DNA from: Fimbriiglobus ruber
Lineage (GTDB): Bacteria; Planctomycetota; Planctomycetia; Gemmatales; Gemmataceae
NCBI RefSeq assembly: GCF_002197845.1
Contig: NZ_NIDE01000014.1
Location: 868,001-932,000, forward strand
Reading direction: 5' to 3'
Length of the DNA: 64,000 nt
In this document: positions 37,257-46,563 of the stretch, piece after piece
Layout: every line of letters begins with the position of its first letter
Numbering within the stretch: the stretch's first letter is position 1
Notes under the pieces: model-generated
Databases searched by the model: none
What the model was told of the DNA's origin: nothing
What the model saw: the letters and a program-made list of their open reading frames with translations, nothing else
Program-made: the position numbers and the translations under genes

Positions 37257-37397
37257 AGTCATCAAGTCATCAGGTCGTCAAGTCATCAAGTCATCAAGTC
37301 CAAAACCGCCAAGGTCGAGGTCGCGAAATCGCCAAGTCGGTGGCCCGCGCCAGGTCTTCCAGACCTGATGACTTGACGACCTGATGACTTGATGACT
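37257..37397. repeat. Inverted array of TCATCAAG-type short repeats
   Basis: A perfect 32-bp inverted repeat (37257-37288 and 37366-37397) is itself made of the tandem units AGTCATCA, AGGTCGTCA and AGTCATCA; the 77-base middle holds a GGTCTTCCAGACC hairpin and more units. It lies between the sigma stop codon and the anti-sigma start. It would form a strong hairpin in the mRNA of the pair. Confidence 0.8.
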
Positions 37398-37406
37398 AAT
37401 TTCGCC

Positions 37407-38042
37407 TTACTCGTCCGGCGTCGCTTCGGCGGTCCCGTGCCACGCCTCGGTCAACTTCGCCAGGGCGGCGTGAAGGCGGGACTTGACGGTACCGAGCGGG
37501 ATGTCGAGCGCGTCCGCGATTTCCTGGTACCGGAGTCCCTGAAAGTACGCCAGGACGACGACCTGCCGGAGCAGGTCGGGGAGCCGGTCCACGGCGTCGC
37601 GGACGAGCTGCCGGAGTTCCGCGCCCTCGGCGCGGGCGACCGGACCGGGGTTGTGGTCTTCGAGGATCTCGAACAGCGGGCGGGCGGAGTCGTCCGCCGC
37701 GTCCCCCGCCAGCAGCGGGTCGGCCTTCCCGTCCACCCGCCGGTTCCGCCGGCGGAGGGCGTCGATCGCCTGGTTCGTGGCGATCGCGTAGAGCCAGGGC
37801 CGCGCGGGCCGGCCGGGCTGGTACTGGGCGATTTTCACGAATACTTGGACGAATGTGTTCTGGAACACGTCGGCGGCGAGGTCGTCGTCCCCCAGGTACC
37901 GCCGCAGGTAGCCGAACAGTTCTCGCTCGTACCGCTTGACCAGCCCGCCGAACAGATCCCGCTCCCCGTCCCGCAAACGGGTCAGCAGGTCTTCGTCCGA
38001 GTACAGGGCGTATGGGTCGTTGTTCGGGAACACCCTAATCAT
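37407..38042 (-). CDS. ECF RNA polymerase sigma factor (RpoE-like)
   Basis: 211 aa. Sigma-2 (about 15-85) has LLTRLRDGERDLFGGLVKRY and ADVFQNTFVQVFVKIAQYQP, then PWLYAIATNQAIDALRRRNR. Sigma-4 (about 140-195) has LPDLLRQVVVLAYFQGLRYQ and EIADALDIPLGTVKSRLHAA. Both regions are intact. It is followed by a membrane anti-sigma-like gene, so it probably responds to an envelope signal. Length is normal. Confidence 0.92.
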   Translation of the reverse strand: MIRVFPNNDPYALYSDEDLLTRLRDGERDLFGGLVKRYERELFGYLRRYLGDDDLAADVFQNTFVQVFVKIAQYQPGRPARPWLYAIATNQAIDALRRRNRRVDGKADPLLAGDAADDSARPLFEILEDHNPGPVARAEGAELRQLVRDAVDRLPDLLRQVVVLAYFQGLRYQEIADALDIPLGTVKSRLHAALAKLTEAWHGTAEATPDE

Positions 38043-38224
38043 CCTGTACGCCGCCCGGCGGGGCGGGGTTCACCGCGCGCGGGGCTGATTTACGTTTCGA
38101 CGTGGCGGGGAAGTCGCCCCCCGGGTTCCGCGGCCCGAACTGATCTGGCACGGTGTCCACACTCATGGTATGGCTCGGGCGGCAAATCGGAACAAGATCG
38201 ATTCGAGCCGACGGGAGGGATCTC

Positions 38225-39598
38225 ATGCGCCGGGGTATCGTTTTGGGCGCGGGCTTGGCCGGGGTGGTGTTCCTTCAAACCGGGGCGATGACACAGGTCG
38301 TGCCGTTCGCGGCAGACCGAACGACGCCGCAACCCGCGCCGGCCGCGCCCCCGGCAACCGCGCCCGCTCCCACCGCCCCAGTTTACCCGGCGTCACCACC
38401 ACTTGCCGCCCCGGTGACGAACCCGTTCACGCCGGCGCCCGGCGCACAGCAACCTCCGCCCGCGGGGCAGGCCGCCCCCGGCACCACCCGTGTCGGTTAC
38501 GCTCCGGCCGACGCGCAGGTTCAGCCCCCGGCCGTCACGCCCGCGGCGTCGCACCCCATGTACGTCCACCCGGAGCACGGGGGCTGGATGATCTGCGTGA
38601 AGAGCTACACGGGGGCGGAAGCGAAGGAGCATGCCGAGCAGTTGACGACCGAAATCCGCCAGACCCACCAGGCGGCCGCGTACCTGTTCGCCCGCGGCGC
38701 GGAAGAACGGGAAGACGAAATGAAGCGGCGGGCCGAGGTGCGGGAGAAGATGCGGAAGTTGAACGAGCCGTTCCTCGAAAAAATGCAAGCGCTCAAGAAA
38801 GAGGCCGACGCCAAGGGGCAGCCGTTCGACGTCGGGCCGCTCACGTTCCGGATGCCGACCGTCGAGTACAACGAGCAGTGGGCGGTCCTGGTCGGCGGGT
38901 TCAAGGACATGGATACGGCCCGGGCCGCGCTCAACACGGTCCGCAAGTGGGCGCCGCCGAAGGACACCCGCCTGCTCGACTACGCCGTCGGGGCGGTCGC
39001 CTCGGAGAGTGGGGTGACGAAAACCGGGGCCTACATCAACCCGTACGCCAGCGCGATCGTCGTCCCGAACCCGGCCACCCACCACGCCAACCCCAATCAA
39101 CGAATCCCGATCGACCCGGCCGTCATCAAGTGGAACGAGGGCGAGCCCTTGAGCCTGCTGAAGTGCAAGAAGGACTGGACGCTCCTGGTCAAGTGGTTCA
39201 CGGTCTCGGTCAAGGTGCAGTCGAAGAGCGACGACGGCAGTGTACTCGGCAAACTCCTGGGCACGAACAGCGAGGCGGCCGACCGCCTGGACGGGACCGC
39301 GAAGCAGGCCCGGCTGATCGCACACGGGCTCCGCGACGCGAAAATGCAAGAATCGATTGCCCTCGTCGCCCCACGGCTCGGGTTGGCCCCGGCGCCGGTC
39401 GAGTCCTACATCTTGCACCTCAAGACCGGCAGCCTCGTGACCGTCGGCCAGTACGACGGACCGGACGACCCGAACCTGATCAACATGCAGAAACTGTTGA
39501 GCGGGATGACGTTCGACGTGGACTACAAGGACGGCCGCCCGCCCGAGAAGCGGAAGCTGTTCGACACCGTGGTCCCGATTCTCATCCCGCGGCCGTAA
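38225..39598 (+). CDS. Exported Pro/Ala-rich protein of unknown function
   Basis: 457 aa from ATG 38225, which has a perfect GGGAGGG site. A signal peptide (about 1-24) is followed by a Pro/Ala linker (about 35-120), a conserved-looking region (HGGWMICVKSYTGAEAKEHA, then AEQLTTEIRQTHQAAAYLFA), a coiled coil, and VEYNEQWAVLVGGFKDMDTA with SPOR-like features. The second half repeats the order 'KKDWTLLVKWFTVSVKVQSK ...' and ends with basic residues. Probably periplasmic; possibly cell-wall linked through SPOR-like folds. Function not recognised. Confidence 0.65.
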   Translation: MRRGIVLGAGLAGVVFLQTGAMTQVVPFAADRTTPQPAPAAPPATAPAPTAPVYPASPPLAAPVTNPFTPAPGAQQPPPAGQAAPGTTRVGYAPADAQVQPPAVTPAASHPMYVHPEHGGWMICVKSYTGAEAKEHAEQLTTEIRQTHQAAAYLFARGAEEREDEMKRRAEVREKMRKLNEPFLEKMQALKKEADAKGQPFDVGPLTFRMPTVEYNEQWAVLVGGFKDMDTARAALNTVRKWAPPKDTRLLDYAVGAVASESGVTKTGAYINPYASAIVVPNPATHHANPNQRIPIDPAVIKWNEGEPLSLLKCKKDWTLLVKWFTVSVKVQSKSDDGSVLGKLLGTNSEAADRLDGTAKQARLIAHGLRDAKMQESIALVAPRLGLAPAPVESYILHLKTGSLVTVGQYDGPDDPNLINMQKLLSGMTFDVDYKDGRPPEKRKLFDTVVPILIPRP

Positions 39599-39631
39599 CA
39601 GATACCGCGGTAGAGGATTATAAGTATCACA

Positions 39632-39661
39632 CCGGCGGCCGGGTTGCGATCCGGCCGCCGG
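39632..39661 (+). terminator. GC-rich hairpin after the exported-protein gene
   Basis: Stem CCGGCGGCCGG/CCGGCCGCCGG with an 8-base loop, 33 bases after the stop. There is no T-run directly behind it, so its strength as a terminator is uncertain. Confidence 0.45.
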
Positions 39662-39861
39662 CGTGACGGAAGCCGGAGACTGCGGGCTACGCAGTTGGTT
39701 TTTTCAAGCGATTCAAGTAGAATTCCCATTCACCAAGTAACCCTAATTCATCTGGTTCTAACTAAAAGTCGGTTCCTTTCCGCCCAGAGTGCTTGCCTTA
39801 TTAGGGTCTGAGAAATGCCGACGACGAGGGAAAGAGCGTATGGATTGGGACACCCTGCTTA

Positions 39862-40792
39862 GAAACCATCTCAAAATAGGCGTCAACCTAACCCATTGAG
39901 GCGGAAGAGTCTACGATACCAGATCAAGGAACACACTAACTGGACTAAGCCCAAATAATTCTTTCCGTTTTTTGCATAACGGACCAAGATGGCTCGGCAA
40001 CGATTCAGCCAACTCAGGGTACGCTCAACCACCCAACGACGCGGCTTGCCATCCGGGTGCTTGGCCGTGACCGTTGTCTTCTCCTCGCCGATTCGGCGGA
40101 TGTGAGGGGTGTATTGGGCCTCACTCGCCGCAGACTGGCCGGACGGATTATCGTACGCTTTATCCAAACACAGATGTTGCTCGTGTTCTTTGGGATCCGG
40201 CCGCTCGATGACGATCGCCTCGATCGTCGCCTTCAATAACTTCGCATCGTGTCGATTCGCCCCGTCAATGACCACCCCCAGTGGTCCACCCTGTTCGTCC
40301 ACCACGATGCTCCGCTTCGTCCCGTTTTTCCCTCGATCCGTTGGGTTTTTGCCGATGTGGTCGCCGCCGTGACGGGCCTTCCCCATGCACCCGTCAGCGC
40401 TCTGCCAGTCCCAATGGACTTGCCCCAGATCATCACATGTCTGGACCAGATCCGCCCAGATCTTTTCCATCACACCCAAGCGACACCAGCGTTGATACCA
40501 ACGGTGAACCGTGCTGTCGTCACCCAGCACCTTGGGCAACGCATTCCATTGGCACCCGGTCCGCATCTGGTAGATGATCCCGTTCAGGCACCTACGCCAA
40601 TCCGCGTGATGCCGACCACGGGGGTCTCGCCGAGGCCAGGCCGCCGCAAGGATCGGTTCGATCCTCGCCCATAAATCATCGGATACCTCCCAGATCGTCG
40701 GAAGGATCGATTCTCTGTCCGCTGTCATACACTCGCTCCGCGATTTCCCGTAACCTCCTGCCCTGGTACATTATACTTTCTGAGATGGTTTC
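39862..40792 (-). mobile_element. Complete IS5-type insertion sequence (931 bp)
   Basis: Terminal inverted repeats GAAACCATCTCA (39862-39873) and TGAGATGGTTTC (40781-40792) flank one transposase gene. The target duplication TTA is at 39859-39861 and 40793-40795. Size, single ORF and TTA target fit the IS427-like branch of IS5. The host frame is preserved on both sides, so the insertion is recent. Confidence 0.9.
39883..40728 (-). CDS. IS5-family transposase
   Basis: 281 aa, complete. The N-terminal helix-turn-helix region has WARIEPILAAAWP and NGIIYQMRTGCQWNALP. The DDE core has SIVVDEQGGPLGVVIDGANR (first and second acidic residues) and the YREK-like WVVERTLSWLNRCRAILVRY (Glu). It moves the element by cut-and-paste. 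No frameshift; start ATG 40728. Confidence 0.92.
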   Translation of the reverse strand: MTADRESILPTIWEVSDDLWARIEPILAAAWPRRDPRGRHHADWRRCLNGIIYQMRTGCQWNALPKVLGDDSTVHRWYQRWCRLGVMEKIWADLVQTCDDLGQVHWDWQSADGCMGKARHGGDHIGKNPTDRGKNGTKRSIVVDEQGGPLGVVIDGANRHDAKLLKATIEAIVIERPDPKEHEQHLCLDKAYDNPSGQSAASEAQYTPHIRRIGEEKTTVTAKHPDGKPRRWVVERTLSWLNRCRAILVRYAKNGKNYLGLVQLVCSLIWYRRLFRLNGLG

Positions 40793-42139
40793 TTAATGCT
40801 GAGCGCCCTCGCCCGACCACCAGCAAGGGTGATCATCGCGAGCAGTTTGAACGTGACTACGACCGAGCCGTCTTTTCCTCGCCCGTCAAACGTCTCCAAG
40901 ATAAGGCCCAAGTCTTCCCTTTGGAACCGCACGATTCGGTGCGCACGCGACTGACGCACTCATTGGAGGTGTCATCCGTCGCCCGTGGGTTGGTGCGGAA
41001 AGTTTGCACGGACTTCCTTGGCGCGAAGTTGAGAGCGGGTCAGGACAGACATATCGAGGCTATCGCCGCGACGTGCGGACTGATTCACGACCTCGGCAAT
41101 CCCCCGTTCGGGCATTCCGGCGAAGACGCCATCCGCGAGTGGTTCAAGCGAACCTTCAAGGCAGACGAACTCCACGGGATGCTCGACGGCCGGGAAGAAT
41201 TAGTTCAGGATTTCTTGCAATTCGAGGGGAACGCTCAGACCCTCCGCATCGTCGCCAAGCTGCAAGTCCTGGCTGACTTTCACGGACTGAACCTCACTTG
41301 CGGCGCGCTATCCGCCCTTTGTAAGTACACCGCCTCGTCGGTGGAGGCCGGCAACGGGGGCGACCACGGCAAATCGAAGCCTGGCTACTTCACCTCCGAG
41401 GCCGACCTGGTTGGGAACATCCGCGAGAAGACTGGCACCGGGCACGCCCGCAACCCCATCACGTTTTTGGTCGAGGCGGCGGACGACATCGTGTACTCGG
41501 TCGCGGATATCGAGGACGGCGTCAAAAAACGAATCTTGTCCTGGGGACAACTTCAACAACTTCTGGAACAAGGGTCCGAAGCCGCGGCCCCGGCTGTCAA
41601 AGAGGTACTCGCGTGGAAGGCGGAAATTCTCAAACCCAGCTCAACCCCCGACGACCTGCCGCATGACATCCACGCCGCCGCTTTCCGGACGGCGTCGATC
41701 AGCCTCCTTGTACGGGAGGCGTCCGCGGCCTTCCGGCATCACTACGACGCCATTATGGCCGGAGAATACAAGGGGGAATTGGTCGCCACCGGTCCGGCCG
41801 CGCCCTTCGTAAAGCTGTTGAAGACCATCGGACGGGCACACATCTACGCCACACACTCGAACCTTAAGTTGGAACTGTTGGGCCGCAAAGTCATTCAGGA
41901 TCTTATGAGCCTATTCTGGCAGGGGGCTCGAGAGTTACCGCCGGACGGCACAATCAAGGCCAAACAATTCCCCGGCAAGTTACAAGCGCTACTGTCGGAC
42001 GCCTACCGCAAGGTGTTCCAGCATTTCGCCAAGGAGCGGGCTGACTTGCCCCTCGATTATCACCGTTTGTTGCTCGTTACCGACTACGTCTGCGGCATGA
42101 CCGACTCGTTCGCCAAACGGCTCCATTCGGAGTTGACCA

Positions 42140-42982
42140 ATGGCTGACGGGATTTCAGTCGAACAATTGAAGTCCATGCTGCGGGACGAGGTGGAATTCT
42201 TCTGCCGGCGACATGAAACGCCGTGGGGGGATATCTCGGAGGTCACGGAGACAATCCGCCGCCATGCGTGGCGGGCGGTGCTGTTCGGTGGTACGCTCCG
42301 CTCCCTTCTGATTTCCCGCCTCGTTCACCAGCGGGCGGGCCGTCCCCGCGACGTGGACATTGTGATCCAGGGACCGCCCTTAGAGGTTCTTCGACACCTG
42401 TTCGACAAGCTGATCTCCCGCGAAACCCGGTTCGGCGGGCTACAACTACGGAGGGCCGGATGGCTGTTCGACGTGTGGCCCTTGGAGCGAACCTGGGCTC
42501 TCGTAGAAGACAAAGTGGACCAACCGGACTTCTCCGACCTCCCGCGCACGACCTTCTTGAATGTCGAGGCCGTTGCCGTTGACGTCTGGCCGGCACCGGG
42601 CCGGGAACGTGAGATCTATTCGGGCGACGGCCAGTTTTTTCGCGCCATCATCGATCGGGTGGTCGAGGTGAACCGCGTCGAGAACCCTTTCCCAGAACTC
42701 TGCGTCGTCCGGTCGCTGGTCATGACGAACGACTTGGGCTTCCGGATCGGACCGGGGTTGGCTCGGTACATCGCCGGTCACGGTCCGAGCCTTTCATGCG
42801 ACGAATTGGAACGGATACAGAAAAAGCACTACGGCCACGTCCGGATTCCGGGGGCGCGGCTTTGGGATTGGATTCGGGCCGTCTGTGATTCCTTGGAAGC
42901 CGGGGTCGAACATGGCCTCCGACTGTTTTCCGCCGCCGAATTGTCAACAAACCGAACGCCATTGCCTTTGGCCGAATCGTGA
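42140..42982 (+). CDS. Nucleotidyltransferase-fold protein paired with dGTPase
   Basis: 280 aa. The N-terminal part shows a pol-beta/CCA-type nucleotidyltransferase head: AVLFGGTLRSLLISRL (the GG signature) and PRDVDIVIQGPP (D-x-D). The remainder is helical with RSLVMTNDLGFRIGPGLARY. The ATG overlaps the end of dgt (ATGGCTGA), so the two are translationally coupled. Substrate unknown. dGTPases can protect bacteria against phages by draining dNTPs; a coupled nucleotidyltransferase could be a partner or toxin/antitoxin-like regulator. Both points are inference. Confidence 0.7.
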   Translation: MADGISVEQLKSMLRDEVEFFCRRHETPWGDISEVTETIRRHAWRAVLFGGTLRSLLISRLVHQRAGRPRDVDIVIQGPPLEVLRHLFDKLISRETRFGGLQLRRAGWLFDVWPLERTWALVEDKVDQPDFSDLPRTTFLNVEAVAVDVWPAPGREREIYSGDGQFFRAIIDRVVEVNRVENPFPELCVVRSLVMTNDLGFRIGPGLARYIAGHGPSLSCDELERIQKKHYGHVRIPGARLWDWIRAVCDSLEAGVEHGLRLFSAAELSTNRTPLPLAES

Positions 42983-43420
42983 TCAGGATTTCACCGACTG
43001 CAGAACAGTTGTTCCAAAGAAATCTTCGCGCGTTAACGGTCAGAATCCCGTTCGGAATCAGCGATTCCCGCTCTCGACGCAACCCGTTGCTGCATAAAGA
43101 ATTCGATATTCGATGTATCGCGATAATATCATGTGAACACGTGGTCACTATAAACTGCAAACTGTTGTGGGGCTCCGGTTTGCGATCGTATGACTAGTGG
43201 ACAATGTGCTAATAGTGCTATCGAGGTACGTTTTCCACGATGTCAAGCACAAATCCCTGTTCTCGTGGTAAATCGTAAAGTACAGGGCTCTCTGGGGTTC
43301 CATTACGTGGGGCAAGAATTCGAACGGGTGATCAGTACTGGTGCGATATCCACTATCCGGAAATTTGATGGCCCGCAACGGGTTGTGTCGAGGTCGGGAA
43401 TCGCTGGTTCGGAATACACA
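42983..43420. other. Gene-free, relatively AT-rich stretch
   Basis: 438 bases with scattered stops in all frames and lower GC than the neighbours (for example 43095-43160). I see no tRNA, repeat or convincing small gene. The local base change may mark imported DNA belonging to the dgt pair. Confidence 0.4.
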
Positions 43421-43472
43421 AAGCGCCTCGGGTCGGTCGACTCCGCAAAGAGTCGACCGGCCCGAGGCGCTT
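43421..43472 (-). terminator. 22-bp stem hairpin after the YTV gene
   Basis: AAGCGCCTCGGGTCGGTCGA and on pairs with 43451-43472 with one G-U pair and an 8-base loop. It lies 45 bases past the stop of the minus-strand YTV gene, followed on that strand by TTGTGTATT. Confidence 0.7.
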
Positions 43473-43516
43473 CACTTCACCGTTTGCCGGGGTCATTCAC
43501 CCGGCCGCCGGCGCGG

Positions 43517-45529
43517 TTACTTACAGCCCGCGATGCAACCCACCGTCGCGCTGATCGAGGGGCTCGCCGTCGCCGGGGCAGTGCCGCACGGGTTGCAGGC
43601 CGGGGTCGAGCAGGGGTCGGCACAGAGCCGGCCGCAGAACAACCCCTTCAGGAACCCGCGGATCGGCTGGGACGAGCCGCCCATCAGCCCGGCGAAGCCG
43701 GCCGAACACGGGCAGCCCGAAGTCGTCGGGCCGCACGCCGGGGCGCACCCGAGGGTGGTCCCGCAAGGGTTGCAGGGGACGTACCGGGGCTTGACGCACA
43801 CCGGCACCTGGACCGCGACCTTCTTCTTCACGCACACCGGGACCATGTCGGTCGTGGTGTGGGGGACTTTGACGGTCGTGGTGCAGGGCACCTGCCGGCA
43901 GACGGTCGTCGGGACCATCCGGGTCACGACTTGCGGCTGCATGGTCGTGACCTTGGTCGGAACCTGCTTGACGCACTGCTCGCGGACCATCCGGGTGGTC
44001 GTGCACGGGACGACGTGCTGCTCGGTCGTGGAGACCATGCGGGTGGTCGTCACCGGCACCTGCTTGTGGACCACTTCGGCGACGGTCCGGTTGACCGTGT
44101 ACGGCACCTTGCGGACTTCGGTCACCGGGACCATCCGGGTGACGTTGCTCGTCACGTCGCGGGACACCGGGGTGCCCTCGACGAACACCCGGCCGTTCCC
44201 GCCGCAGTCGTAAGCCGTCCCGCCGCGGTGGAAGACCCGGCCGGCCGCCGGCCCGCCGACGACCGCTCCCGACCCGGCCGCCCCGCCGCAGGCGTCCATG
44301 TAGGAGCCCTTGGCGATGCGGGTGGTGGTCTTCGGAACTTGCCGCGTTTCGACCACGGGCACGTTCCTGGTCACGGTCACGGGCACCTTCTGGACGATCG
44401 TTTCGCGGACCATCCGGGTGGTCGTCACCGGGACGTTCTCGACGACCTTTTCCTTCACCTTCCGGGTGACCGTCACCGGCTTCTGCTCGGTCACGACCTT
44501 GCGGACCATCGTGGTCACCGGGACCTGCTCGGTCACGGTGTGGTACCGGGTGACCTGGCGGGTCTTGGTCTCGCCCGGCGTGCGGACCAGGGCGAGCCGG
44601 GTGCCGACCTGGGTCTGAACCGTCTGGCAGGTGCAGGGGTCGACGGAGCAGGCCGCGAGCCGGGGGACCCGGCAGAGCGACAGGTGGCCGCGGGTGCAGT
44701 ACGTCTCGCAGACCGTTTCCGGCACCCGCTTGCAGACCGTCTTGGTCGTGCTGACCGGCTCGCACACGGTCTTGCTGACCGTCCGCATTTCGGTCGTCGT
44801 CACGTCCCGGCAGACGGTCCGGCAGACCTGCTTCACGCACGTCTCGGTGACCGGCTTGCACACCGTCCGGGCGCAGTCCTTCATGACCGTCTCGGTGACC
44901 GGCTTGCACACCGTCACCTTGCACTCGTGAATGACCGTCTCGGTGACCGGCTGGGAGACGTAGAAGCACTCGTGCTTGACGACCTGCTCGCACACCGGCT
45001 TACAGACGGTGAACGAACACTCCTTGTAAGACGTCTCGCACACCTTCCGGTGGACGGTGTACGAGCAGTCCTTCATGACCGTCTCGGTGACCGGCTTGCA
45101 CACGGTCTTGCTGACCGTCTTGTTCACGGTCTCGGTGACCGGCCGGCTCACGGTGTACGGGACTTCCTTCATAACCGTCGTGGTGACCGGCCGGTTCACG
45201 GTCTCCTGGACTTCCCGCATTTCGGTCTCGCGGACCGTCTTGTACGACGTCCGGACTTCGTCCCGATAAATGGTTCGGGTGACCGGCTTCAGGACCGTCT
45301 CGGTCACGGATTGGTACTGGGTCCGGTACTGGGCACCGGAACTCGCGGGGTCGCCGGGCGAGCCCCCGGTCCCGCCGACCGCCGCCCCGAACCCGTACTG
45401 GGCGGAACCCGCGGGGACCGATCCGTCGGTCGGGTAGGCGGTACACCCGCAGTGACCAGCCCGGGCGGGGGTAGCCGCCCACGCCAAGACCGCGGCGGCC
45501 ACCAGGGGCACGCCTAATCGCATCCTCAT
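43517..45529 (-). CDS. YTV-repeat cysteine-rich exported protein
   Basis: 670 aa; start ATG 45529 with GGAGGAGA. The signal peptide ends TPARAGHCG. The body is built of about 40 short repeats of the form (K/R)(P/T)VTETV.K.C and YTV (KPVTETVMKDCSYTVHRKVC), the YTV domain family known from planctomycetes. Cysteines recur at fixed distance, then a second region has VPVTTTRMVRE units without cysteines, and the C-terminus is again Cys/Gly/Pro-rich. It is likely a disulfide-crosslinked cell-wall protein. The repeat pattern makes the opposite strand open too, which gives a false 775-aa ORF. Confidence 0.88.
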   Translation of the reverse strand: MRMRLGVPLVAAAVLAWAATPARAGHCGCTAYPTDGSVPAGSAQYGFGAAVGGTGGSPGDPASSGAQYRTQYQSVTETVLKPVTRTIYRDEVRTSYKTVRETEMREVQETVNRPVTTTVMKEVPYTVSRPVTETVNKTVSKTVCKPVTETVMKDCSYTVHRKVCETSYKECSFTVCKPVCEQVVKHECFYVSQPVTETVIHECKVTVCKPVTETVMKDCARTVCKPVTETCVKQVCRTVCRDVTTTEMRTVSKTVCEPVSTTKTVCKRVPETVCETYCTRGHLSLCRVPRLAACSVDPCTCQTVQTQVGTRLALVRTPGETKTRQVTRYHTVTEQVPVTTMVRKVVTEQKPVTVTRKVKEKVVENVPVTTTRMVRETIVQKVPVTVTRNVPVVETRQVPKTTTRIAKGSYMDACGGAAGSGAVVGGPAAGRVFHRGGTAYDCGGNGRVFVEGTPVSRDVTSNVTRMVPVTEVRKVPYTVNRTVAEVVHKQVPVTTTRMVSTTEQHVVPCTTTRMVREQCVKQVPTKVTTMQPQVVTRMVPTTVCRQVPCTTTVKVPHTTTDMVPVCVKKKVAVQVPVCVKPRYVPCNPCGTTLGCAPACGPTTSGCPCSAGFAGLMGGSSQPIRGFLKGLFCGRLCADPCSTPACNPCGTAPATASPSISATVGCIAGCK

Positions 45530-46360
45530 GATGTCTCCTCCTCACCGGACCGACCGGCACACTCGCGATTCCCACGAGCGGAGCGACCGGGGCATTGCGC
45601 CGCGGTCGGAGCCGATCGATCCTGATCCTTGTCGACGGGCGGCGCGGACCGTTTGCCAACGAGCCACACTATCGGTTCGCATCCGCCGCCTGCCGCGTGA
45701 AGCCCATGTGCTCGTCTGCCTCCTGTATCGGACCGCCCGATTCGGGCGAACCAGCGGGCAGGACGACTCAGACCGGTTTCCCGGCCCGCGAACGACGGCG
45801 GGCGCCGCGCATAGGGGCCGTGTCGGACGGGAAGGTTGTAGCGGAGGCGCGACGACACGCGCGACAGATTGACGCGCAAGTAGGCGGGGATAAACGACAC
45901 GGGCCGGCGCCGTTAGTCGGCGCCGGCCGGTGGGAAGTGTCAGGGGACGTGTGGCCCGGCGGGGGACGGCCGGGCGTGTCGGGAGTCCGGCCGAGTATTC
46001 GGGCCGGTGCGGGGAAGTTATTGGGGAAGCGGGCGGCCCTTTGCGACGGCGTTTTCTGTTCGTCCCTGACCGTCGGGCGGGGTGAATAGGTGTAAAGCAG
46101 CGATGGTGCCAATTCTCTCCGGACCGGCCGATTCGCTGCGAAAGCCGTGTTTTCAGGCCGTTTTTTCCGGTGAGTGAAGGAAGTCGGTGTGCCGAACCGG
46201 GCGATGGTGATCGTTCTTGCCCGCCGGTCGGCAAATTTTACGCACCGAATTGCCACCGCCCGCGCACCCGGAACGACTCGCACAATCGGACAGCCGGGGT
46301 GGGTGTTACGATTGCGGCGAGTTGAGGGGCGATCGAGCGCGTGAAGGATTTCTCGGGGTG
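45530..46360. other. Gene-free divergent intergenic region
   Basis: 830 bases between two divergent genes with no convincing ORF. A strong hairpin GGCCGGCGCCG/CGGCGCCGGCC lies near 45903-45930. No tRNA or repeat family seen. Confidence 0.45.
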
Positions 46361-46390
46361 TTGACTTTGTGAGGCCGTCGCGCCTACATT
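46361..46390 (+). promoter_or_regulatory. Sigma-70-type promoter of the DUF4139 gene
   Basis: -35 TTGACT at 46361-46366 and -10 TACATT at 46385-46390, spacing 18. The predicted start lies about 7 bases downstream, at the foot of the hairpin at 46399. Confidence 0.5.
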
Positions 46391-46398
46391 CCTATAGG

Positions 46399-46449
46399 CC
46401 GGCTGGGTTATTCGAGCTGAATGGGCGACAGCTCGGAAAACCCAGCCGG
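46399..46449 (+). promoter_or_regulatory. Two-storey hairpin at the 5' end of the predicted mRNA
   Basis: Outer stem CCGGCTGGGTT/AACCCAGCCGG (46399-46409 and 46439-46449), inner stem CGAGCTG/CAGCTCG (46413-46419 and 46429-46435). Lies in the ~165-base leader of the DUF4139 gene. It may stabilise the mRNA or regulate it; a T-rich TCTTCGTTTT follows, so an early terminator is another option. Confidence 0.5.
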
Positions 46450-46563
46450 TCTCTTCGTTTTACGCGGCAGTTCGTCGGTTCACTTCTTGCCAACGTCTTC
46501 CCCCGGCGCACGTTACAACGGCAACGCCCACGAATTTCCTTTCCCACGTTCTCCGGTGCCCTC

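Larger units (their letters stand above)
39840..42147 (+). pseudogene. dgt: dGTPase (dGTP triphosphohydrolase) gene split by an insertion sequence
   Basis: The first seven codons (ATG 39840, MDWDTLL, after GAGGGAAAG) are separated from the rest by the IS at 39862-40792. Removing the element and one TTA copy gives MDWDTLLNAERPRPTTSKGD and on through DYDRAVFSSPVKRLQDKAQV, the normal dGTPase N-terminus. HD residues are intact: LTHSLEV and LIHDLGNPPFGHSGEDAI, with a later AADDIVYSVADIEDG. The enzyme cleaves dGTP to deoxyguanosine and triphosphate. A shorter product starting inside the gene (for example near 40921) lacks the N-terminal residues. The stop overlaps the next gene by 8 bases. Confidence 0.85.

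Noticed and set aside
37257-37397. CRISPR array
   Set aside because: Units are 8-9 bases, contiguous and inverted, without spacers or cas genes.
43190-45517. 775-aa open frame on the plus strand
   Set aside because: It is antisense to the YTV gene; the repetitive Cys-rich codons leave the opposite strand open. The product is an Arg/His/Asp-rich low-complexity string.
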